A DNA stretch of 21,086 bases from Treponema sp. (lineage in GTDB: Bacteria; Spirochaetota; Spirochaetia; Treponematales; Breznakiellaceae): assembly GCA_031266255.1 (NCBI GenBank), contig JAISBK010000012.1, forward strand, positions 1 to 21,086, given 5' to 3'. Under the pieces are notes generated by a model. It was given only the letters and a program-made list of their open reading frames with translations. It did no database searches and was not told the DNA's origin. Position numbers and translations under genes: made by a program. How positions within the stretch are numbered: the first letter of the stretch is position 1; every line of letters starts with the position of its first letter. Below, one piece after another: positions 14,877-21,086 of the stretch.

Positions 14877-16607
14877 TTATGGGGTCCCGATGGTCTCGTC
14901 CGTTGTATTCAAACCGTCAGGTACTGTGCTACCACTACCTTTGTAAAGCGCCGCGCCGGAGTTAGAATCGGAGTTGGCAGTATTTGCCTTGCCGTCTCCT
15001 GCCCCCGAACCGTAAATAACGCCGCCGGTCATGGTAAAGCCACCATTGATAAACACCCCGCCGCCACGGCCGTTGGTGGTGTTATTGCCGCTGATTGCGC
15101 CGTTGTTCATGGTAAAGGTTCCAGCACTGGAAACATACACTCCGCCGCCAAGGGAATCGGTAGCGGTGGAACCGGAAGCGGTATTATCGCTGATTGCACC
15201 GCCGTTCATGGTAAAGGTTCCGCTAGTGGTAACGTGCACCCCGCCGCCGTGAACGCCGGTGCCGGAAGCGGTATTGCCGCTGATTGTGCCACCGTTCATG
15301 GTAAAGGTTCCACCTGTGATAAACACCCCGCCTGCTCGGACAACAACGGAGGTACTGTTATTAGTATTGTCGCTAACCTTGCCGCCGTTCATGGTAAATT
15401 GTCCGCCATTAATAAACACCCCGCCGCCACCGTTAGTACCGGTGCTGGAAAAGGTGGTCCTATTGCCGCTCACCGCGCCGCCACTCATGGTCAAGGCGCC
15501 GCCGCTAACATACACTCCGCCGCCGTTGGTGGAGGAGGTATTCCCGGTAATGAGGGAACCGGCCTTCATCTCCAGAGTTGCCCCGCTGTTCACCTGCACC
15601 AGGGGAGCGTTGTTGTCGTCTTTCCCTTGGAGGGTTATGTCCTGCAATATCAGGGTAAGGGTTCCGGACTCGGCGCCCAGGGTTAAGAGGCTCCCGTTGT
15701 CCCCGTCGGGGCCCAGACTGACCGTCTGGCCATTGCCCTTGAGAGTAAGGGTGATGTTCTTGGCGTCCGTTACATTCAGGGATTTGGGCGTAAAGGAGCT
15801 AAGGTCGGTCTCCGTACCGTCCAGGACTATGGTATAGGAACCCGCAGGGGAATCAAGGGCATCCTCCAGTTTTTCCGCCAAGGTCTTTTCACCTTTCCCG
15901 ACCTCTGGTGGGCAGGCGGTAAAATTGGCGGCGGTGAATATTTGGGTCAAAGAGGTGGTAGAGCCGTCGTAAATATGCACCACCCCGGTCCATACCGCGG
16001 CTTGATTGTTCGTGCCGTCGTAGAGGTCTATAAAGGCCTGGTAGGTCCCTGCGGGAAGATTGTCAAGGGTCCCCGCACTGCTTGCAGAAATAGCAGTTTC
16101 CCGGTAGGTTTCCTGAGCACCCAGGGAGTACAGGCTCAAAAAGGCCCGGCTTTCTGGGAAGCTGACGTTGTAGAACAGGGTTCCTGTACCGCCTGAACTA
16201 AAGTCCGGCTTCAGGTCCACAACAACTTGTGAGGAAATTCCCGCAGTGATGGAAATGCTACTCTGCCCCTGTACCACGAGCCTGTCCTTGCCGTCGTCGG
16301 TATAGCCCTTGACCTCCAGTTCCCAGTCCCCAGGTTCCAGGGCCACGGTAAGGGTTCGGCCGCCATCCAGGTCCTTCGAAACTATTGTCGACCCGACGGT
16401 AAAGTCCAGGGTAAAAAAGAGACCCTCAAGACTTGGCATAGCGGTACGGGCATTCAGTAGGCCCAGCCGTATATGGGCCTGGCCCATGCCCGGGGGTATA
16501 GGTTCCCCGGAAAATGCGTCTTGCTCCGGCCCGGTAAGATCGGTACACGCGGCCAAAGCAAACAGCAGTGCCGCTATCCCAAGGGTATAAAGTGTCTTTG
16601 TCTTCAT
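14877..16607 (-). CDS. Beta-helix repeat lipoprotein, paralogue 4 (first in array)
   Basis: A 576-residue lipoprotein, lipobox LAAC (Cys21), mature start TDLTGPEQDAFSGEPIP. The N-terminal half carries the family blocks TVALEPGDWELEVKGY, LPAGTYQAFIDLYDGTNNQA and WTGVVHIYDGSTT. Six beta-helix coils occupy residues 362-535, and coils 3-5 (FTMNGGTISGN, FTMNGGAISDN, FTMNNGAISGN) are very alike, suggesting recent coil duplication. It ends TIGTP. The ATG at 16605-16607 begins the signal peptide. The 36 in-frame codons before it are a leftover of the neighbouring gene's repeat (16630-16687), not part of this protein. It is 129 bases behind the 918-residue gene. Confidence 0.88.
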   Translation of the reverse strand: MKTKTLYTLGIAALLFALAACTDLTGPEQDAFSGEPIPPGMGQAHIRLGLLNARTAMPSLEGLFFTLDFTVGSTIVSKDLDGGRTLTVALEPGDWELEVKGYTDDGKDRLVVQGQSSISITAGISSQVVVDLKPDFSSGGTGTLFYNVSFPESRAFLSLYSLGAQETYRETAISASSAGTLDNLPAGTYQAFIDLYDGTNNQAAVWTGVVHIYDGSTTSLTQIFTAANFTACPPEVGKGEKTLAEKLEDALDSPAGSYTIVLDGTETDLSSFTPKSLNVTDAKNITLTLKGNGQTVSLGPDGDNGSLLTLGAESGTLTLILQDITLQGKDDNNAPLVQVNSGATLEMKAGSLITGNTSSTNGGGVYVSGGALTMSGGAVSGNRTTFSSTGTNGGGGVFINGGQFTMNGGKVSDNTNNSTSVVVRAGGVFITGGTFTMNGGTISGNTASGTGVHGGGVHVTTSGTFTMNGGAISDNTASGSTATDSLGGGVYVSSAGTFTMNNGAISGNNTTNGRGGGVFINGGFTMTGGVIYGSGAGDGKANTANSDSNSGAALYKGSGSTVPDGLNTTDETIGTP

Positions 16608-16629
16608 GCCTTTCTTCCTATAATTGGTA

Positions 16630-16687
16630 ATGGTAAACCTGATCTCCTTTGACCAGGCCTTACTGTTTTTGTTGATGAACCGGCTCT
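16630..16687 (-). repeat. Leader relic of the big lipoprotein's repeat unit (paralogue 4)
   Basis: The plus-strand block from atggtaaacctg through gatctcctttgaccagg to gttgatgaaccggctc aligns with 17803-17858 inside the big gene, differing at roughly ten of 56 positions by eye. On the minus strand it still reads NKNSKAWSKEIRFTI, compared with DKDGSTWSKEITFTI in the big protein. Confidence 0.85.
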
Positions 16688-16696
16688 TAGAGAGGA

Positions 16697-16721
16697 GACT
16701 CCCCAAACTATTCAAGGAGTC
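16697..16721. repeat. Intercistronic hairpin after the big lipoprotein gene
   Basis: GACTCC (16697-16702) and GGAGTC (16716-16721), loop of 13, 15 bases beyond the stop codon. The stem is the same as that at 14846-14863. No T-run, so it is more likely an RNA-processing or stabilising stem than a full terminator. Confidence 0.5.
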
Positions 16722-16736
16722 CCGCCCTAAAGGGTT

Positions 16737-19493
16737 TTAATCTACAGTAAACTTGATCGCCTTTGACAAGGAACTACCGTAGCTCAGGGTCAGGGTGTAT
16801 TCCCCATCGTCGTAATCCTCTGCTCCTATGTCAATCGTGGTTCCCGTTCCCACCTGGTTCCCGTCCACCTTCCAAATGGGATTGGTATACTCCGAACCGC
16901 TGATGCTTATGGTTTTGCTCTCGGTTCCGGTCAGTTCAAAATCCTTGAAAATACTAAACGTGATCGCCTTTGACGAGGAATTATCGCTTTCTTTCAGGAG
17001 CAGGGTATGTTCCCCAACGTCGTAATCCGCTGCGGCTATGGTAATGGTTGCCGGATCCAGTTCATCCGTATCCACGGTCCAGCTTGGGTCGATATACCCT
17101 GAACTGCTTATGGTTTGGCTCTCGGTTCCGAACAGGGTAAAATCCTTGAAAATGGTAAACGATATCTGTCTTTGCGGAGGTCTACCGTCTTCGCCGATGT
17201 TCAGGAGCAGGGTGTGGTCCCCTACGCTGTAATCCGCTGCGTTTATGGTAATCTCGGGTCCTGTTCCCTTCTGGATATCGCCCACAATCCAGTTGGGGGG
17301 GTTGGTATACCCCGAACCGCTGATCTTTATGAGTTGGCTCTCACCTTCGATCAGGGTAAAATCCTTGATTATGGTAAACTTGCTCTCCTTTGACCAGGTA
17401 CTACCGTCTTTGGTGATGCTCAGGGCCAGGGTGTGGTTCCCTGTACTGGTGTAATCCGCTGCGTTTATGGTAATCGTGGTTCCTCCCTGCGGGGTCCCCT
17501 CGTCCACACTCCAGCTACCAGTATACTCCGACTTAATGCTTATGGTTTTACTCTCGGTTCCGGTCAGGATAAAATCCTTGATTATGGTAAACGTGAGGAG
17601 CCCATTAGTTGGCCAGGAACCATTGGCGTCTTTCAGGAACAGGGTGTGACTCCCCACGCTGTAATCCGCTGCTTTTATGGTAATCTCGGTTCCTCCCTTC
17701 TCGGTCCCATCAGCGTCCACCTTCCAGCGAGGTTTGGTATACCCCAAACCGCTGCTGCTTATGGTTTGGATCTCGGTTCCGGTCAGGGTAAAATCCTTGA
17801 TTATGGTAAAGGTGATCTCCTTTGACCAGGTACTACCGTCTTTGTCGATGAGCAGGCTCAGCTTGTGGCTCCCCACGCTGTAATCCGTTGTGTTTATGGT
17901 AATCGTGTCTGCCGTTCCCTCCTGGGTTCCGTCAACAAACCAACGAGGGTTGCTATAACCCGTAGCAATGCTTATGGATTTGCTCCCGGTTCCGGTCAGG
18001 GTAAAATCCTCCTGGCTAAAGGCCTCGGCCCCAGCGTCCAGGTTATCCAGGCTTATGACGCTATCGGCCACGATGAAGTCCACCTGCTGGGAAAAAGGGA
18101 TCCCCTCTTTGGACCCGTTAAAGGTTACGATATGGGGACCTATAATGTACTTCGCTGCTTCCAGGTATAGGGGATTCGTCGTTATGAACTCCTTACTTCC
18201 GTCTACGTACCAGCTCATATCCTGATAATCGCCATTTACCGTCAGGCTCAGGGTCTTCGGATCGACGCTCTGGTAGATGGCGTTCACCCCGTCGCTCCCG
18301 GATATGTCTAACTTTACCTGTTCATAGTTAAACACGATGTCTAGCACCTTGCCTGCGGTTACCGTCGCAAGGGCCTGAGGAAAGACTATCGTAAGCACCC
18401 CGCTGTCTGCCTTGTTGGTTTCGCTTATCATCCCGTTATGGAAGAACACATTCGCCCCTACCCCCTTAAAGGTATAGGCTATGTCCGGGACCAAGGTGAT
18501 CTCCGCGGTGTACACCGTATTCCCCTCAAACGGGCCGTTGTGGTCCATCCCGTTGGCTTTCCATTGGATGACCCCGTCGTACTGGGCCCCTTCAAACGTA
18601 ACAACCGGGTCCACCCCGATTATCGGCGCAGGGAAGAAGCTGGTCAGGTCATACGCTTTTACCGTCTGCGGCGTAAAAGCCGTAAACGTCCGAGATAGGA
18701 CGCTGGTCAACCCGCTATAGATATGGACGAATTCGTTGTTGAACCCCGCCACCGTGGAACCCCAGTTTAACACGAGCTGGGCCTTGTAATATCCCGATGG
18801 AAGGTTCAGGCTATTATGGTTTCTTTCACCCGGAGTCAGGAGAATCGTCCCGCCGCTTATCGCCCCTCCAGTAAGGGTGGTAATAGACAGGATGGGATCG
18901 GGGATGTTCTCAGGAATGGTAAGGTCATATTCTAAGGTGCCGTTTCCGGCATCGGCCTTAGGCCCCAGGATGATACTCACCGGGGTCTGCAGGCTCTCGT
19001 TTATGATAACGCCGGGCTTGGTTCCCTCGGCAATCTCCACAGAACCCTTAAAGGCCGTAACCGTAATGTCGTATTTCCCTGGGACCAGGTCAGCATAACC
19101 ACCTGAGGTAATGGTTTTGGGAAGATAGGAAGCACCGCCGCTGGTTGCGGAAACACTCAGCTCAAACCGGGAAATCTCCATTGATTGAGGATACACGGTT
19201 CGGAAAGCGGCCTGTGAGGTTGGTACGGATGAGTCTCCTTCAAGCCTTAGGTTCACCGTAAGCCGTCCCATACCTGCTTCAAGCGGTCTGTTCAGATCCA
19301 AACCCGAACCCGAATCCAAACCCGAATCCGTTGGCGAATCCCCAGCCTGGTAAGAAAACAACGAGGAGTTTTCACAAGCGGCCAGAAAGATACCACAGGC
19401 AAACACAGCCACACACGCGAGCACCGTTGCACGCGCAAGACGTCGGACAAGAAATCCGAATCTACCCGTTATGGGGTGGGTGGGAATAATCAT
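16737..19493 (-). CDS. Large repeat-containing lipoprotein, first gene of the operon
   Basis: A 918-residue predicted lipoprotein. The signal peptide is unusually long, with a VRRLARA n-region, and ends in lipobox LAAC (Cys40). A Ser/Asp/Gly-rich linker with a degenerate DSGLDSGSGLDL run follows. Residues ~75-290 resemble the N-terminal half of the four paralogues (MGRLTVNLRL, GNGTLEYDLTIP, LPSGYYKAQLVLNW, FVHIYSG). Next comes a module with QWKANGMDHNGPFEG and YTFKGVGANVFFHNG, then one divergent and six clear ~70-residue repeats (about 495-918). Each repeat has DFTLTGTES-TISI, a W-VDG strand, an ADYSVG-HTL strand and SKEITFTI. These look like Ig/fibronectin-type beta domains; no catalytic motif was seen. 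The ATG at 19491-19493 follows GGGAGA. It is probably surface-exposed; the function is unknown. Confidence 0.9.
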   Translation of the reverse strand: MIIPTHPITGRFGFLVRRLARATVLACVAVFACGIFLAACENSSLFSYQAGDSPTDSGLDSGSGLDLNRPLEAGMGRLTVNLRLEGDSSVPTSQAAFRTVYPQSMEISRFELSVSATSGGASYLPKTITSGGYADLVPGKYDITVTAFKGSVEIAEGTKPGVIINESLQTPVSIILGPKADAGNGTLEYDLTIPENIPDPILSITTLTGGAISGGTILLTPGERNHNSLNLPSGYYKAQLVLNWGSTVAGFNNEFVHIYSGLTSVLSRTFTAFTPQTVKAYDLTSFFPAPIIGVDPVVTFEGAQYDGVIQWKANGMDHNGPFEGNTVYTAEITLVPDIAYTFKGVGANVFFHNGMISETNKADSGVLTIVFPQALATVTAGKVLDIVFNYEQVKLDISGSDGVNAIYQSVDPKTLSLTVNGDYQDMSWYVDGSKEFITTNPLYLEAAKYIIGPHIVTFNGSKEGIPFSQQVDFIVADSVISLDNLDAGAEAFSQEDFTLTGTGSKSISIATGYSNPRWFVDGTQEGTADTITINTTDYSVGSHKLSLLIDKDGSTWSKEITFTIIKDFTLTGTEIQTISSSGLGYTKPRWKVDADGTEKGGTEITIKAADYSVGSHTLFLKDANGSWPTNGLLTFTIIKDFILTGTESKTISIKSEYTGSWSVDEGTPQGGTTITINAADYTSTGNHTLALSITKDGSTWSKESKFTIIKDFTLIEGESQLIKISGSGYTNPPNWIVGDIQKGTGPEITINAADYSVGDHTLLLNIGEDGRPPQRQISFTIFKDFTLFGTESQTISSSGYIDPSWTVDTDELDPATITIAAADYDVGEHTLLLKESDNSSSKAITFSIFKDFELTGTESKTISISGSEYTNPIWKVDGNQVGTGTTIDIGAEDYDDGEYTLTLSYGSSLSKAIKFTVD
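16740..18013 (-). repeat. Six tandem repeats of 198-219 bases within the big lipoprotein gene
   Basis: The plus-strand marker aaaatcct recurs at 16938, 17139, 17358, 17571, 17790 and 18003, giving in-frame spacings of 201, 219, 213, 219 and 213 bases, with a last unit of about 198 to the stop. The units are diverged from one another, so the array is not freshly expanded. Confidence 0.85.
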
Positions 19494-19533
19494 ACTAATT
19501 TTCTCCCTAAATAAAGAAAAAAAGAAAGACGTG

Positions 19534-19551
19534 CAATCTCTTCTAAGATTG
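19534..19551 (-). promoter_or_regulatory. Leader hairpin of the lipoprotein operon
   Basis: CAATCT-6-AGATTG perfect inverted repeat directly downstream of the predicted transcription start, within the roughly 60-base leader of the 918-residue gene. It may be an mRNA-stabilising 5' stem or part of a regulator site. Confidence 0.4.
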
Positions 19552-19556
19552 GTAGG

Positions 19557-19602
19557 AGTAGTATACTACTATTTACCGCAATCATGTCAAGTATTTTATA
19601 CT
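19557..19602 (-). promoter_or_regulatory. Promoter of the lipoprotein operon with overlapping palindromes
   Basis: On the minus strand there is a perfect -35 TTGACA (19585-19590), then either TAGTAT (19563-19568, 16-base spacer) or TATACT (19560-19565, 19-base spacer) as -10. The -10 region is covered by the perfect 14-base palindrome AGTAGTATACTACT (19557-19570). A related dyad AGTAT-ttt-ATACT (19590-19602) abuts the -35. Two similar dyads flanking a promoter are typical of repressor operators; no known regulator is recognised. Confidence 0.6.
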
Positions 19603-19645
19603 CAAAGTTGCAGGTGGTGATCCGTTCTACGCTGCCTCGTGCGGG

Positions 19646-20182
19646 TTAATAAAGGCGTTCATAGGGGGAATAGTCAAAGGGATACGTTTCGGTTTTCTCT
19701 TGGATGTCCTGGGGTTCTTCCAGAATAAGCTCCTCAACCTTCCATTGGGTATCTTCCGGGTTAAGGTACAATTCCCCGCTTATCCACTGTTCCCGGCCCA
19801 CAAAACGGATCAGAAAAGAAGTGCTTCCATCTGGTTCCTCCCGGCCGCCGCCGATCCTGAATTTTTGCGGCTTAATGGGTTCCAGGGCGGTAAGGTAATC
19901 AAGTATCATCTGGGGATCGAGTTCCTGGAGCACCAGGGCATCCTGATTTCCCCTGAGCAGCGCGGTCAGCACTGCCCTGGCCAAGGTATAGGCCTCTTCT
20001 GCCGCTGCTCCGCGGCCCAAAGTACCGATAACCGTGTCCTTGGGATACCGGGGGGCTTCTCCCCGTTGGGGTCTTCTCAGCGCGTCAGGCACCGAAGTGC
20101 CGGGGGAAGTCTCCTGCGCTGCAACCGGTATCTGTACCAAAAGACCTAACAGGAATAAGCCCGCCACCCGTATCATGTTCAT
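19646..20182 (-). CDS. Secreted hypothetical protein, coupled to the chemotaxis receptor gene
   Basis: A 178-residue protein with a clear signal peptide (MNMIRVAGLFLLGLLVQIPV, cleavage probably after AAQ), hence periplasmic. The mature part begins with a Pro/Arg-rich linker (PDALRRPQRGEAPRYPKD). It then has a helix-rich segment (EEAYTLARAVLTALLRG) followed by beta strands (FRIGGGREE, FLIRFVGREQWISGELYLN, WKVEELILEEP). That helix-then-sheet order suggests a small NTF2-like or similar fold, but I do not recognise the family. The start lies 6 bases after the chemotaxis gene's stop and has no proper ribosome site of its own, so translation is probably coupled. A second ATG two codons in is equally possible. 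Confidence 0.75.
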   Translation of the reverse strand: MNMIRVAGLFLLGLLVQIPVAAQETSPGTSVPDALRRPQRGEAPRYPKDTVIGTLGRGAAAEEAYTLARAVLTALLRGNQDALVLQELDPQMILDYLTALEPIKPQKFRIGGGREEPDGSTSFLIRFVGREQWISGELYLNPEDTQWKVEELILEEPQDIQEKTETYPFDYSPYERLY

Positions 20183-20188
20183 GTATTC

Positions 20189-21086
20189 TTACTCAACTTT
20201 GAAGCGGGAAACAGCCTCAACCAGAATGTTTATGTTGTTCTGGTTTTGGCCGCTTAATTCATTCACCCGATTTACCGCTACGTTGATCTGCTCCACGCTG
20301 ATCACCATTTCATTGACCCCGTTGGTAAGTTCGTGTGTTACCTGTTCCAGATGTTTGCCCTCCTGTATCACCTTGCCGCTTTCATGGAGCATCCCCGCAG
20401 ATTCCCCCTTTACCTTCTGGGTAATATCGTTAAGCTGGCTCACGACCTCCAGTATCTGTTTGCTCCCAGTTCCCTGCTCCTCCATGGCACTGCGGATCGT
20501 GGTTTCCTGATCCGATACCAGTTTAACGCCCTGGTCAATGGCTTCGAATTTACCCAGCACCTTATTCGTAGAAGCCGTTATCTTGTCTATCGAACTTTTT
20601 ATCTTTTTGAGTACCGTGCTGATGGTCTTAGATTGTTCACTGGAACTCTCGGCGAGTTTGCGGATCTCATCGGCAACCACCGCAAAGCCCTTGCCCGCTT
20701 CCCCTGCATGAGCCGCCTCAATCGCCGCGTTCATGGACAAGAGATTGGTCTGGCTGGCGATGTTTTCCATTAGGGCGTTGATTTCCAAAAGCCCTTGGGA
20801 TTCATGGGCGATTTCCTGAATATCCGCAGCCACGTCCTGCAAACTGGTGCGGCCTACTTCAGATGCTTCCATCAGTTGTTTCATATTATTGGCATTTTTG
20901 ATGAGGGTTTGGGTAACGGACTGGATATTGGACAACAGTTCCTCAATGGCCGAAGAAGACTGGGAGACCTTGACGGCCTGGTTTTCCACATGGCCGTTGA
21001 GTTTATCGATATTGACGGTGATTTGTCCGGTGGCCGCGTTGGTCTCGGTCACATTATTACTCTGGTTAATCACCCGGCCTTTGATG
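20189..21086 (-). CDS. Methyl-accepting chemotaxis protein, C-terminal signalling part
   Basis: Partial: the frame is open to the right edge of the window, so the sensor, membrane and HAMP parts lie beyond it. The visible ~299 residues are the long cytoplasmic coiled-coil. The highly conserved hairpin tip that binds CheA and CheW is intact (ALMENIASQTNLLSMNAAIE, then AAHAGEAGKGFAVVADEIRKLAESS), encoded around 20650-20780. A GTG inside the frame at 21073 is not a genuine start. There is no CheW-binding C-terminal pentapeptide; the protein ends RFKVE. A secreted hypothetical gene follows 6 bases later. Confidence 0.95.
   Translation of the reverse strand, partial: IKGRVINQSNNVTETNAATGQITVNIDKLNGHVENQAVKVSQSSSAIEELLSNIQSVTQTLIKNANNMKQLMEASEVGRTSLQDVAADIQEIAHESQGLLEINALMENIASQTNLLSMNAAIEAAHAGEAGKGFAVVADEIRKLAESSSEQSKTISTVLKKIKSSIDKITASTNKVLGKFEAIDQGVKLVSDQETTIRSAMEEQGTGSKQILEVVSQLNDITQKVKGESAGMLHESGKVIQEGKHLEQVTHELTNGVNEMVISVEQINVAVNRVNELSGQNQNNINILVEAVSRFKVE

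Noticed and set aside
9700..16000. Regularly spaced repeats as a possible CRISPR array
   Set aside because: The repeats are in frame, variable in sequence and spacing, and encode protein coils.
16608..16715. Upstream in-frame ATGs extending the four lipoproteins by 20-36 residues
   Set aside because: They would bury the signal peptide; the downstream ATGs have ribosome sites and start a classic lipoprotein signal.
19429..19446. VRRLARA in the 918-residue protein's signal peptide as a Tat signal
   Set aside because: Lacks the S-R-R-x-F-L-K pattern; the lipobox with a hydrophobic core fits ordinary Sec lipoprotein export better.

Overview
The window looks like spirochaete chromosome, most probably a termite-gut-type Treponema. 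The basis is indirect: roughly balanced base composition, families of SGNT/GGGV-repeat lipoproteins, a methyl-accepting chemotaxis protein, and a set of carbon-storage, acyl-CoA ligase and molybdenum-cofactor genes. No rRNA, tRNA, CRISPR array or transposase gene was seen. Most genes lie on the minus strand.

Left part (1-3892). An AT-rich 5' fragment of a GyrI-like effector-binding protein gene runs off the left edge, with a good promoter in front of it. Next comes a gene-poor stretch (261-787) holding a GC-richer structured element (352-532) with nested inverted repeats and attC-like ends, and a second large bulged hairpin (697-776). Then, on the minus strand, are a PTS EIIA protein, a small membrane or secreted hypothetical protein, a MogA/MoaB-type protein and an overlapping MOSC protein. 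The last two handle molybdenum cofactor. A divergent HAD-IIA (NagD-like) phosphatase follows on the plus strand.

Middle part (3893-9520). A long-chain acyl-CoA ligase has a C-terminal tail made from a tandem GC-rich hairpin repeat. After a 443-base gene-free stretch ending in a strong terminator come glgA (glycogen synthase), a tandem-ACT protein and paaK (phenylacetate-CoA ligase). The direction of transcription is paaK, ACT, glgA, terminator.

Right part (9521-19600) is the accessory region: five consecutive minus-strand lipoprotein genes that look like one operon. It has a TTGACA promoter overlapped by a perfect 14-base palindrome at about 19557-19590 and a rho-independent terminator at 9521-9543. 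The first gene encodes a 918-residue lipoprotein ending in six tandem ~70-residue beta-rich repeats. The next four are paralogues of about 534-576 residues. Each has a lipobox, a shared beta-rich N-terminal half and a C-terminal beta-helix of five or six GGGV..FTM.GG.ISGN coils. The leaders of two paralogues contain decayed pieces of the big gene's repeat unit, which records how the array grew by duplication and deletion.

Right edge (19646-21086). A secreted 178-residue hypothetical protein sits 6 bases behind the C-terminal signalling part of a methyl-accepting chemotaxis protein that runs off the window.
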